Shown: in pieces, positions 8,194 through 15,849 of the stretch | Layout: every line of letters begins with the position of its first letter | How positions within the stretch are numbered: position 1 is the first letter of the stretch | Assembly: GCF_001039005.1 (NCBI RefSeq) | Contig: NZ_LDWR01000018.1 | Coordinates: forward strand, 124,001 to 188,000 | Reading direction: 5' to 3' | Source of the DNA: Burkholderia cepacia | GTDB taxonomy: Bacteria; Pseudomonadota; Gammaproteobacteria; Burkholderiales; Burkholderiaceae | Length of the DNA: 64,000 nt | Notes under the pieces: generated by a model | Databases searched by the model: none | What the model was told of the DNA's origin: nothing | What the model saw: the letters and a program-made list of their open reading frames with translations, nothing else | Program-made: the position numbers and the translations under genes

Positions 8194-8517
8194 ATGAAGA
8201 AGCTTCTGATTGCAGTAGCAGTTCTGGCGGTTTCGGGTGCAGCGTTCGCAGGCAGCGGCACGGTGTCGAGCAGCAGCTCGTCGAGTGGCGGTTCGACGAT
8301 GGCCGGTGTGGCCGGGTTCGGTCATTTCTCCGCGACCGATTCCGGCTCGGCACTCGGCGCAGCCGGTGCAGTTGCCGGCGGCCCCGGCAGCGGCTCGATC
8401 TCGTACACCAACCACACGCAATCGTCGTCGGTCGGCGGTTTCGGCTTCGGCGGTGCACAGGCTGGCGGCACGAGCGGCGCGAATGCCGGTTCGATCGGCT
8501 GGACGTATCACCACTAA
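8194..8517 (+). CDS. Small secreted Ser/Gly-rich protein (107 aa)
   Basis: Begins with a classic Sec signal peptide (MKKLLIAVAVLAVSGAAFA, cleavage after about residue 19). The mature part is dominated by Ser and Gly, with a polyserine stretch, GxG motifs and a His-His C-terminus. It has no cysteine and no recognised domain. The start at 8194 is preferred over 8182 because GGAG lies 7-10 nt before it. It is the first of five consecutive genes for exported proteins downstream of a sigma-54 promoter. Low complexity and a small size fit a matrix or surface component, perhaps fibre-forming, but no curli- or Fap-type repeat is evident. Function unknown. Confidence 0.85.
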   Translation: MKKLLIAVAVLAVSGAAFAGSGTVSSSSSSSGGSTMAGVAGFGHFSATDSGSALGAAGAVAGGPGSGSISYTNHTQSSSVGGFGFGGAQAGGTSGANAGSIGWTYHH

Positions 8518-8628
8518 GCCGGGGCACGTAGCGTTCGTCATTGGCTGGCGGTACGGGGGCCGGGTTTTGTTCCGCAAGGGCGCGCCCGGTTCCTGGACTG
8601 CCGAACAACCTCACAGCAAGGAATTGCT

Positions 8629-9219
8629 ATGAAAGCCAAAGTCATTTTAGCGACAGCGCTTACCGTCCTATCGTCGGCCGCATTGGCAGCCGGTTCGTCC
8701 ACGACCAACCAGACGCAATCTGTTGCGGCAGGTGTTTCCGGTTCGGTACTGGTCGGCTCCGGCAGCTATACGAGCAATTCGAATTCGGTAGCGGGCGCAA
8801 GCGCAGGCAGTACCGTGACACCGTCCGGTTCCGTTGGTACGGCATCCGCCTTTCACAACTCGACGTCGACAGCCAGCGGTTCGGGCACGAACGGGGGAGC
8901 GTTCGCGGCAGGCGGCGGTATCGGTGCCGCAGGCTCGTTCGGTGGAAACAGCAGCACGAACGAGAACGCGAATGCGCTATCGGGAGGGGTTTCCGCCACG
9001 ATCGTGCTGGGTGCGAACCACTACACCGCATCGAGCGCGAACGACCAGGGAAATGCCAACGCAGGTGCCGCCGGGCTCACGGGCAGTGGCGGGTCAGGCG
9101 CGATCACGGGTTCGAATCACTACAACTCGTCGACCGTTTGGAGTACCGGGCCGGCCGGCTCTCCGTCCGCATCAGGCGGAAGCCAGGCAAGTTCCAGCGC
9201 GACCGGGAGCAGTCATTAG
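8629..9219 (+). CDS. Secreted Ser/Gly/Asn-rich protein (196 aa)
   Basis: Signal peptide (MKAKVILATALTVLSSAALA) followed by a mature chain almost entirely of Ser, Gly, Ala, Thr and Asn. Short motifs recur irregularly: SxxNSTSTAS, GANHYTASSANDQGNANAG and GSNHYNSSTVW, with the NHY tripeptide twice. The protein has no cysteine and little charge. Composition resembles bacterial functional amyloids and biofilm surface proteins, although spacing is not the curli Q/N pattern. It lies 111 bp after the smaller Ser/Gly-rich gene and in the same orientation, so the two probably act together. Ribosome-binding site AAGGAATTGCT precedes the start. Confidence 0.85.
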   Translation: MKAKVILATALTVLSSAALAAGSSTTNQTQSVAAGVSGSVLVGSGSYTSNSNSVAGASAGSTVTPSGSVGTASAFHNSTSTASGSGTNGGAFAAGGGIGAAGSFGGNSSTNENANALSGGVSATIVLGANHYTASSANDQGNANAGAAGLTGSGGSGAITGSNHYNSSTVWSTGPAGSPSASGGSQASSSATGSSH

Positions 9220-9292
9220 TCAGGTGTGGGGGGACCAGTTTCTCAGCGACGCTGGTCTCTTTCCCCGCATTGTTGTCACGTAAGGAGTTGGC

Positions 9293-9574
9293 ATGAAGCA
9301 GAAAGTGATTGCCGCCGCTCTGATGCTTGCGTCACTGACGGCATATGGCGCTGACCGTGCTGCCGAGGACGTGCAATCGAATATGCAGACGTCAAACAAC
9401 CCTGACCAGACAACCAAACCGTCAGAACAACAAACGCTTTCGTCGGGCAATGCCATCGGCGGACCGGACTCCCAGCAGTGGCAGGGCATGTCGGCCGGCT
9501 CGTGGTCCCAGCTGGGCAGCGGCTGGAAGCAGTTCGGGGAAGCAGGAAAAGCTGAAGGGATTCAGGGGAATTAG
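9293..9574 (+). CDS. Small exported protein (93 aa), unknown function
   Basis: Signal peptide (MKQKVIAAALMLASLTAYG) then about 74 residues rich in Gln, Ser, Gly and Asn, with QQWQGMSAGSWSQLGSGWKQFGEAGKAEG near the C-terminus in pieces containing three Trp residues. The start is preceded by AAGGAG. It sits 73 bp after the 196-aa secreted protein and 44 bp before the long Ala/Pro-rich gene, within the same plus-strand series. No family recognised. Its size would suit a minor subunit, nucleator or chaperone of the neighbouring low-complexity proteins; that is only inference from position. Confidence 0.8.
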   Translation: MKQKVIAAALMLASLTAYGADRAAEDVQSNMQTSNNPDQTTKPSEQQTLSSGNAIGGPDSQQWQGMSAGSWSQLGSGWKQFGEAGKAEGIQGN

Positions 9575-9618
9575 TACGGTTGCCTGGGTGGGAGGTCAAA
9601 CCTCGTCCGGAGAGTGAA

Positions 9619-11382
9619 ATGAACAGCAACAAGATCAAGGTGGCATGTGCGGCCATGTTCGCGATGACCACGATCGGGGCCCAGGCGCAAACCGCCGATT
9701 CGACTTCGAGCGCACAGTCTTCGACGTCGTCGACGGCAGTCAGCCAGGGCGGCGGCTCGAGCATGAACACGAACACCACGAGCTCGCGCGGCGGCAACGC
9801 CACCAGCAGCAGCGGGGTTCGCGGCAGCGGCAATTCGAGCGTGAATGTGAACGTGACGATGCCGTCCGGCACGAGCGGCGGATCGAACGTGACGCCGCAG
9901 AGCACGAGCGCGCTCCAGACAGCCGGTTCGCCCGGCACCAACCCGTACAACACCCAGTCGTCGGAAAACGTCAACTACTCGGGTACGCAGACGATCAAGA
10001 CGAACCCGGCCATTCAGGCGCCTGGTCTCACGACCACGCTGTCCGACACCTGCATGGGGTCGGTGAGCGTCGGCGTGTCGTTCCCGGGGTTCGGCGCGAC
10101 GGGCGGCACGACGCTGGTCGACCAGGCCTGCGTCCGCCGTCTCGATGCACGTGAATTCCGTGCGATGGGCCTGACCGACGTGGCGCTCGCGCTGCTCTGC
10201 CAGAGCGACGCGAACCGGCGCGCGGTGGAAGCGACCGGCCACCTGTGCCCGGGCACGACCGCGCCGCTCGCGCGTTCGAATGTCGCGCCCAGCGCCGAAG
10301 CGACCGTCGCCGACGACGTGAAGTATCACGATCCGATCGTGCGCAACCGCATGGGCCTGCCGCCGCTCGACGCTGCCGCGCCGGCGCCGGCACAGGCTCG
10401 CCCGGTGGCGACGACCGCGGTGCAGGCGGCGCCCATCCCGGTGCCGGTCCCGGTGCCCGTGCCGACGATGGCGCCGGTTGCGGCAGCACCGGCAGTCGCG
10501 GCGCCGGCGGTTGCCGCGGCCGCACCGGCAGTTGCTGCACCGGCAGTTGCCGCAGCCGCACCGGCAGTTGCAGCGCCGGCGGTTGCAGCCGCCGCACCGG
10601 TCGCCGCTGCCGTGCCTGCTGTTGCTGCCGCACCGGCTGTCGCAGCCGCACCGGCTGTCGCAGCCGCACCCGCAGCTTCGCTCGTACCGGCAGCCGCAGT
10701 GGCAGCCGTGCCGGCGGCGGCCGTCATCGCCGCACCGGCGGTTGCCGACAAGGCACCGGAGCCCGCACCGGCGGTTGCCGACAAGGCACCGGAACCCGCG
10801 CCGGCGGTTGCCGACAAGGCACCGGAGCCCGCGCCGGTTGTCGCCGACAAGGCACCGGAGCCCGCGCCGGTCGTCGCCGACAAGGCACCGGAACCCGTGC
10901 AGCCCGTCGCCGACAAGGCGCCGGAGCCGATGCCGGCCGCGACCGACAACGCAGCGCAAGCCGCTGCCGCGCCGGCTGCTGACCCGACGCCGGCCGCTGC
11001 CGTCGTCGCGATGCCCGCAGCCGATGCGAAGGCCGCGGACAGCGCGCCAGCCGCAACCGACGCCGCGCCGCAGGCAGCGGACGCTGCGATGCCCGCGCCG
11101 GCAGCCGATGCGAAGGCCGTCGAACCGGCTCCGCAGGCCGCCGTTGAAGCACCCGCACCCGCACCGGAAGCCGCGCAGCCTGCGGTAGCCGACATGCCGG
11201 CTGCCGACGCGAAGGTGCCGGACGCGGCCGAATCCGCGGCCGCACCTGCGCAGCCTGCCGATATGCCTGCGTTGTCCGATCCGGCGCAAGGACTGCCGCC
11301 GGCCCCGGCCGACCAGCAGGCCGCACCGGCCGCACCGGCCACGCCGGCTCCGGCGGTCGTCTCGACGAGCACGTCGTCGTAA
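9619..11382 (+). CDS. Exported protein with Cys-containing domain and long Ala/Pro repeat tail (587 aa)
   Basis: Signal peptide (residues 1 to about 24, ending GAQAQ), then a Ser/Asn/Gly-rich stretch, then a compact conserved-looking segment at about 125-215 with four cysteines (TCMGS, QACVRRLD, LLCQSD, HLCPGT). From about residue 260 to the end the chain is Ala/Pro/Val repeats, including six 11-residue VADKAPEPAP-type units. The start at 9619 is chosen for the ribosome-binding site GGAGAG and the signal peptide. Layout suggests a periplasmic or outer-surface protein whose folded part is projected by a Pro/Ala stalk, as in TonB-like or cell-wall-spanning proteins. No specific family recognised. 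Confidence 0.85.
   Translation: MNSNKIKVACAAMFAMTTIGAQAQTADSTSSAQSSTSSTAVSQGGGSSMNTNTTSSRGGNATSSSGVRGSGNSSVNVNVTMPSGTSGGSNVTPQSTSALQTAGSPGTNPYNTQSSENVNYSGTQTIKTNPAIQAPGLTTTLSDTCMGSVSVGVSFPGFGATGGTTLVDQACVRRLDAREFRAMGLTDVALALLCQSDANRRAVEATGHLCPGTTAPLARSNVAPSAEATVADDVKYHDPIVRNRMGLPPLDAAAPAPAQARPVATTAVQAAPIPVPVPVPVPTMAPVAAAPAVAAPAVAAAAPAVAAPAVAAAAPAVAAPAVAAAAPVAAAVPAVAAAPAVAAAPAVAAAPAASLVPAAAVAAVPAAAVIAAPAVADKAPEPAPAVADKAPEPAPAVADKAPEPAPVVADKAPEPAPVVADKAPEPVQPVADKAPEPMPAATDNAAQAAAAPAADPTPAAAVVAMPAADAKAADSAPAATDAAPQAADAAMPAPAADAKAVEPAPQAAVEAPAPAPEAAQPAVADMPAADAKVPDAAESAAAPAQPADMPALSDPAQGLPPAPADQQAAPAAPATPAPAVVSTSTSS
10738..10935 (+). repeat. Six 33-bp in-frame tandem repeats
   Basis: Units start at 10738, 10771, 10804, 10837, 10870 and 10903 and encode variants of (A/V)VADKAPEPAP. 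The first four are nearly identical and the last two have diverged, a pattern expected from recent expansion by slippage or recombination. Confidence 0.9.
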
Positions 11383-11387
11383 GCATG

Positions 11388-11443
11388 CGGGTCCGTCTCT
11401 CGTGCAACCGGAACACCGGTCGCACGAGAGTCGTTCGGACCCG
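11388..11443 (+). repeat. Long hairpin after the Ala/Pro-repeat gene
   Basis: Arms CTCTCGTGC and GCACGAGAG, extended by GGGTCCG/CGGACCC at the base and CCGG/CCGG at the top, form a stable stem. No T-run follows, so it may be an mRNA-stabilising structure or part of the nearby terminator. Confidence 0.6.
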
Positions 11444-11470
11444 ATGCACGATGGACGTCCCTGTTTGACG

Positions 11471-11507
11471 GGTGTTGATCCCATCCCCGAGGTCAACACC
11501 TCTTTTT
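11471..11507 (+). terminator. Rho-independent terminator
   Basis: GGTGTTGA (11471-11478) pairs with TCAACACC (11493-11500) and is followed by TCTTTTT. It lies 31 nt before the next start codon, so it separates or attenuates transcription between the Ala/Pro-repeat gene and the 194-aa gene. Confidence 0.8.
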
Positions 11508-11537
11508 GCCCGACGAGGATACAAGGAGGCCTCAATC

Positions 11538-12122
11538 ATGAGGATCTTTTTGGTCGCTCTGCTGCTGATCAGCGCGCAAGCCGCCGCGCAATCGGTGTTC
11601 CAGAATCCCGCGGTGTTCGTGATCCTGAGCGAGCAGACTGCCGCGAACGCCGTGAGCGTCCAGCAGGCGCTGACGACGCTCGGCCGCGCCGACAACACGG
11701 CATGCGCACCGATGATGATGGTCGGCGACCCTCAGATGATTTACATGATGCCGGAGGAGGGGCACGCGCCGTCGTGGCAATCGCCCGCGTACGGCCGCGG
11801 CACGCCGTTCGAAGCGCAGAACGGGCCGGCACCGACCGGCAAGACGATCGGGGCGATGCAGCATGCCGAGGACATGCGGACGCAGCCGTGGAGTGACGGC
11901 AGCGCGATTACGCAGAAGATCGCCGGCGAGTCGAGCCTGTCGGCGGCCGACCGGGTGAGCGATTGGCAGCGCAAAGGGCTCAATACGATCGAGACGGCCC
12001 GCGCGGAGGATGTGACGGTGAACGGCAAGACCTACCGGGCTTATCGCGAGGATATCAACCGGTCGACGAAGCCGGTCATCGAGCCGCAGATCTACACGCA
12101 GCGCGTCGTTTTTTGCCGATAA
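11538..12122 (+). CDS. Exported protein of unknown function (194 aa)
   Basis: Signal peptide (MRIFLVALLLISAQAAAQ) followed by about 176 residues without a recognised domain. Two cysteines occur: one in NTACAPMMM and one at the very end (VVFCR), which could form a disulphide. The start at 11538 follows a strong ribosome-binding site (AAGGAGG at 11523-11529). It lies just after a terminator-like hairpin and 58 bp before the sigma-54 activator gene, so it may belong with either. Unlike its upstream neighbours it is of normal complexity, with charged residues throughout. This suggests a folded periplasmic accessory protein. Function unknown. Confidence 0.85.
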   Translation: MRIFLVALLLISAQAAAQSVFQNPAVFVILSEQTAANAVSVQQALTTLGRADNTACAPMMMVGDPQMIYMMPEEGHAPSWQSPAYGRGTPFEAQNGPAPTGKTIGAMQHAEDMRTQPWSDGSAITQKIAGESSLSAADRVSDWQRKGLNTIETARAEDVTVNGKTYRAYREDINRSTKPVIEPQIYTQRVVFCR

Positions 12123-12180
12123 CGAAACGTCAATCCGGCACGAGCTGTTCCGACCTATAACCTTACGCGACGAGGCCATC

Positions 12181-13602
12181 GTGAACTATTGCTGCCAGAT
12201 CAGGCTGTCAGGCCCGCAGGACGTCGAACGGGACGCGGGCACTGCACCGTTCGTGGCCATCCGGCGCAATCATGTCGCGCCGTCGCGGCCGCTCGTGTAC
12301 CTGTCGCAGCATCACGATGCGGCGCTCGTCGACTGTCTCGCGTCGCGCGGCTGGGACGTGTGGCGCGCGAAAACCGTTGCGGACGCACTCAATCTCGTCA
12401 AGGCGAACCGCCCGCATGCAGGCATCGTCGATTTCGGCAGCTTCGCGTCGCCCGACGTCGCGTCGTTCGAGGCGCTGCTGCGCGACCCACGCGTCGGCTG
12501 GGTTGCGCTCGCCGATGGCGAGCGGCTGCGCGACATTACCGTCGCGCGCCTGATCCGCCATTGCTGTTTCGACTACGTGCGCAATGCGACCGCATACACG
12601 ACGATCGGCTATCTCGTCGGCCATGCGTACGGGATGCTGAAGCTCGCGGATGGCGACCCGGGCGCGGACGCGGTGCCGGCCGGCGGCACGATGATCGGCT
12701 CGTGCGACGCGATGCGCCGGCTGTTCGCGACGATCCGCAAGGTCGCGAACACAGAGGCCACCGTGTTCATCGCCGGCGAATCCGGCACCGGCAAGGAGCT
12801 GACGGCGGCAGCGATCCACCAGCAGTCGTCGCGCGCCGACGCGCCGTTCGTCGCGGTGAACTGCGCGGCCATCCCGGCGACGCTGCTGCAGGCCGAACTG
12901 TTCGGCCATGAGCGCGGCGCGTTCACGGGCGCGCACCAGCGCAAGATCGGCCGCATCGAGGCCGCGCACGGCGGCACGCTGTTTCTCGACGAAATCGGCG
13001 ACATGCCGTTCGAGAGCCAGGCGAGCCTGCTGCGGTTCCTGCAGGAAGGCAAGATCGAGCGGCTCGGCGGACACGCGTCGATTCCGGTGGACGTGCGGAT
13101 CGTGTCGGCGACTCACGTCGATCTCGAGACCGCGATGCAGATGGGGCGGTTCCGCGCCGACCTGTTCTACCGCCTGTGCGTGCTGCGTATCGACGAGCCG
13201 CCGCTGCGCGCGCGCGGCCGCGACATCATGCTGCTCGCCGATTACGTGCTGCGGCGCTATCGCGACGACTGTTCGCACCGGATTCGCGGCTTCATGCCTT
13301 GCGCGGTCGAGGCGATCCACAACTATCCGTGGCCCGGCAACGTGCGCGAGCTGATCAACCGGATCCGGTTCGCGGTCGTGATGACGAACGGCCCGATGAT
13401 CTCCGCCGCCGATCTCGAGCTGCACCAGTACACGTCGCGGCAGCCGCCGACGCTGGCGGAAGTGCGCCGGCAGGCCGAGCGGCACGCGATCGAGGAAACG
13501 CTGCTGCGCCACCGCCACCAGCATGCGGACGTCGCGGCCGAGCTGGGTATTTCGCGCGCGACGCTGTACCGCCTGATGACCTCGCACGGGCTGCACGGCT
13601 GA
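12181..13602 (+). CDS. Sigma-54-dependent transcriptional activator, VpsR/BerB type
   Basis: Enhancer-binding AAA+ activator of RpoN promoters, 473 aa, GTG start after GAGG. The N-terminal part (about 35-155) resembles a receiver domain, with an aspartate at the usual position (D84 in GIVDFG) but without the acidic pair normally needed for phosphorylation. The AAA+ domain has Walker A GESGTGKE (199-206), GAFTGA (246-251, sigma-54 contact) and Walker B LFLDEIGD (267-274). A Fis-type helix-turn-helix ends the protein. The layout matches VpsR of Vibrio and BerB of Burkholderia cenocepacia, c-di-GMP-responsive regulators of biofilm polysaccharide. The two sigma-54 promoters at 6377 and 7273 are its obvious candidate targets. 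Confidence 0.92.
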   Translation: MNYCCQIRLSGPQDVERDAGTAPFVAIRRNHVAPSRPLVYLSQHHDAALVDCLASRGWDVWRAKTVADALNLVKANRPHAGIVDFGSFASPDVASFEALLRDPRVGWVALADGERLRDITVARLIRHCCFDYVRNATAYTTIGYLVGHAYGMLKLADGDPGADAVPAGGTMIGSCDAMRRLFATIRKVANTEATVFIAGESGTGKELTAAAIHQQSSRADAPFVAVNCAAIPATLLQAELFGHERGAFTGAHQRKIGRIEAAHGGTLFLDEIGDMPFESQASLLRFLQEGKIERLGGHASIPVDVRIVSATHVDLETAMQMGRFRADLFYRLCVLRIDEPPLRARGRDIMLLADYVLRRYRDDCSHRIRGFMPCAVEAIHNYPWPGNVRELINRIRFAVVMTNGPMISAADLELHQYTSRQPPTLAEVRRQAERHAIEETLLRHRHQHADVAAELGISRATLYRLMTSHGLHG

Positions 13603-13733
13603 CGCGCGTTGGCGCGCATCCGCTCAAGACCGTGCGGCGGCGGCCGTTAAGACAGGAAACGGCCCGTCCGGACCGCCCGCGCATCGACGCGCGCGCGGCC
13701 GCACGCGGCGCATCACGCTTATCCGAGGTTATC

Positions 13734-14240
13734 GTGTCAGAGTGCAGTCACTGCGGCAGGACGTTCCTGGTCGGCGGGCGGTCGATCGACGGCCACCGCT
13801 ATTGCAGTCCGGCGTGCGCGCAAGCGCATCCGATCGTCGTCGAGGCCGAACGGGTGCCCGACGAGAAGGTTCGGCTGTATGTCGACGACTGGCGATACGG
13901 GCCATGCCCGATCTGCCTGCGCGAGGGAAATCCGGTCGATGTCCACGCGTCGCATCGTGTCGTGTCGCTGGTGTTCGTCACGCGCTGGGCGACGCGTCGT
14001 CACGTGTGCTGCCGCCGCTGCGGCCGCAAGAAGCAGGCGGCCGCGCTGCTCGCGTCGGTCACGCTCGGCTGGTGGGGGCTGCCGTGGGGCATCGTGCTGA
14101 CGCCGATCCAGCTCGTGCGCAACGCGCTCGGGCTGGCCGCGCGCGATCCGGAGGTCGCGACGCAGCAGTTTGAGCAGCTCGTGCGGCGCAAGCTGGCGGC
14201 GCGCCGGCTGCAGCGCGAGCGGCAGGGCGCCGGCGCCTGA
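13734..14240 (+). CDS. Zinc-ribbon protein with a C-terminal membrane-associated segment (168 aa)
   Basis: GTG start after GAGG. Three Cys pairs are visible: CSHCG with CSPAC in the N-terminal 35 residues, CPIC near residue 60 and CCRRC near residue 100, consistent with two zinc ribbons. A hydrophobic Trp/Gly/Leu stretch (about 110-135, LGWWGLPWGIVLTPIQLV) follows and the tail is strongly basic. No enzyme motif. Such proteins are often annotated only as hypothetical; the zinc-ribbon plus membrane layout suggests a membrane-tethered scaffold or sensor. It is 131 bp downstream of the sigma-54 activator and convergent with the next gene. Confidence 0.75.
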   Translation: MSECSHCGRTFLVGGRSIDGHRYCSPACAQAHPIVVEAERVPDEKVRLYVDDWRYGPCPICLREGNPVDVHASHRVVSLVFVTRWATRRHVCCRRCGRKKQAAALLASVTLGWWGLPWGIVLTPIQLVRNALGLAARDPEVATQQFEQLVRRKLAARRLQRERQGAGA

Positions 14241-14267
14241 TCCCGCGCGCCGGCGCGCCGCGCCCGG

Positions 14268-14759
14268 TCAGGCCGGCCGCTCGAAGCCCGAGGCGACCCA
14301 GCGCTCGGCGCTGGCCTTGGTGAGCTTGAAGCCGGCGGACACCTTTGCTTCGGCCAGCAGCTCGCCGTACGGATCGAATGCCTTGAGCTGCGCGTACGGC
14401 TCGAATTCGTCCGGCACGATGTCGAGCGTCACCGACACGTCCTGCCCGTCCTCGCCCTGAACCGCGACTTCCTTGTGCAGCATCGCGCGCCGCTGCTGCT
14501 CGTGCCGCATCAGCACCTCGGTCGCGGTCTTCACGAGCGTGCGGAACGCGTTCGCGTCCATCGGCTTCGGGTTCTTCTTGTCGCGGCCCATGGTCCACGG
14601 CCCGACGAGCGCGGGCTCGGACTCGCCGTCCTTGATCATCTCGACGGCCCAGCCGTCGTCGTCTTCGTTCTTGATGATGCGGGCCGTCCAGCCGTTGTCG
14701 CGCCAGAGGCCGTGTTCGTGGATGGAGGTGTCGTCGGATTGCAGATCGGATTCGGTCAT
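14268..14759 (-). CDS. Conserved hypothetical protein (163 aa)
   Basis: Soluble, acidic protein of ordinary composition beginning MTESDLQSDD. It contains a Trp-rich N-terminal half (GLWRDNGWTARIIKNEDDDGWAVEMI in parts) and a C-terminal half of beta-rich appearance ending WVASGFERP. No signal peptide, no membrane segment and no recognised domain. The ATG at 14759 is used because upstream sequence in this frame is low-quality and Pro/Arg-rich. It stands alone, convergent with the zinc-ribbon gene. Codon usage is typical of the window, so the gene is probably real and native. Confidence 0.75.
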   Translation of the reverse strand: MTESDLQSDDTSIHEHGLWRDNGWTARIIKNEDDDGWAVEMIKDGESEPALVGPWTMGRDKKNPKPMDANAFRTLVKTATEVLMRHEQQRRAMLHKEVAVQGEDGQDVSVTLDIVPDEFEPYAQLKAFDPYGELLAEAKVSAGFKLTKASAERWVASGFERPA

Positions 14760-15050
14760 GAGGAGCGCGAGAAGGTCGGGCAGCCGGCAACAGGGCGGTG
14801 GCGCGCGGCCGGCATCGGCGCAGCGCTCGCCGCCGGTGACCCGGAATGGCAGCAAAGGCCGCAATTTTACCTGTTGACCGGCCGCATGGCCCGCGCGGCG
14901 CGCAACGCCGGCCGTTTGGCCGATGCCCGCGGCCGTTGGGCACCGGTCGCCGGCCGTTCGAACCCGCGCAAATATCAAACTCGTATTACGTCCCCGACGG
15001 CCGATCCATATACCGTCCGATATCCCGCCCGCGCCCGGCTCCATAGAATC

Positions 15051-15080
15051 GACGTTCGGGATAAAAATATCCCGAACGTC
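15051..15080. promoter_or_regulatory. Perfect 13-bp inverted repeat before the RcsB-like regulator
   Basis: GACGTTCGGGATA, loop AAAA, TATCCCGAACGTC: a perfect palindrome of 30 bp ending 66 bp before the start codon of the response regulator. It lacks a T-run and lies in a promoter region, so an operator, perhaps for autoregulation, is more likely than a terminator. The surrounding 14760-15146 holds no gene. Confidence 0.75.
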
Positions 15081-15146
15081 CTTTCAACGTCGAACCGGCC
15101 GCGTGCGTTCCGCATTGCACGGCCGGTGAACAACCAGGAACCGCGT

Positions 15147-15824
15147 ATGAGGAAATTCAATGTTCGCATCGTCTTCGCGTACGACTGGCCGCTGACGCTG
15201 GCCGGCATCGAGCAGGTCGCCGGCAGCGGCTGCGCGATCGAGCTCGTCGCGGTCTACCGGAGTGCGGCCGAACTGGTGGCGTCGCTCGGCGGCGTCGACT
15301 GCGACATCGTGCTGGTCGACTATGCGATCCGCGGCGACGAGCGGATGGACGGCCTCGCGCTGTTGGACTGGCTGCGGCGCACGCGCCCGAACGCCGGGAT
15401 CGTCGCGCTGGTCGCGAACGAGAACCCGCTGATCTTCCGGTCGATCCTCGCGATCGGCGGCGTGAGCGTCGTCAGCAAGCTCGACGACGTCGGCCATATC
15501 GTCACGGCGATCCATGCGAGCTACAGCGGCGGATGCTACCTGTCGCCGTTTGTCAGGCGCGCGGTCGACGCGCTCGACGAGGGCGGCGAGGCGCCCGTGA
15601 AGCTGTCGGTGCGCGAGATCGAGGTGATTCGCCTGTATCTGTCGGGCGTGCCGATCAAGACGATCGCGCAGCGCCTGAGCAAGGGCAAGCAGACGGTCAG
15701 TGCGCAGAAGATCAGCGCGATGAAGAAGCTCGGCGCGAACAACGACGTCGAGCTGATCCAGCGGGCGGCCGGGCTGGGGCTCGGCACCGGCGCGGCCGTG
15801 CCGCGGGCCGGCGGCGTGGCGTGA
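15147..15824 (+). CDS. LuxR/NarL-family response regulator, RcsB-like (orphan)
   Basis: Transcription regulator of 225 aa. The receiver domain (1-125) has the phosphoacceptor region IVLVDYAIRG, and a LuxR-type helix-turn-helix (about 145-205) contains LSVREIEVIRLYLSG and SKGKQTVSAQKISAMKKLG, closest in appearance to RcsB and related capsule/motility regulators. There is no sensor kinase next to it, so phosphorylation would come from elsewhere. The ATG at 15147 is the first with the receiver in register. It lies 66 bp after a perfect inverted repeat and converges with a chemoreceptor gene. Targets are not evident; exopolysaccharide or motility would fit both neighbours. Confidence 0.88.
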   Translation: MRKFNVRIVFAYDWPLTLAGIEQVAGSGCAIELVAVYRSAAELVASLGGVDCDIVLVDYAIRGDERMDGLALLDWLRRTRPNAGIVALVANENPLIFRSILAIGGVSVVSKLDDVGHIVTAIHASYSGGCYLSPFVRRAVDALDEGGEAPVKLSVREIEVIRLYLSGVPIKTIAQRLSKGKQTVSAQKISAMKKLGANNDVELIQRAAGLGLGTGAAVPRAGGVA

Positions 15825-15849
15825 GCACGCGCGTGCCGAGGCGCCGCCG

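Noticed and set aside
8194..9219. Curli (CsgA/B) or Fap-type amyloid
   Set aside because: Regular Q/N-spaced repeats and the accompanying csgEFG or fapDF genes are missing, so only a general matrix role is suggested.
9571..11535. Minus-strand ORFs rich in Gly/Ala or Arg/Cys opposite the Ala/Pro-repeat gene
   Set aside because: Their repetitive composition mirrors the repeats of the plus-strand gene, which has a signal peptide and ribosome-binding site.
12126..12180. Possible sigma-54 promoter of the activator gene (CGGCACGAGC...)
   Set aside because: Lacks the TGG and TTGC cores; three or more mismatches.
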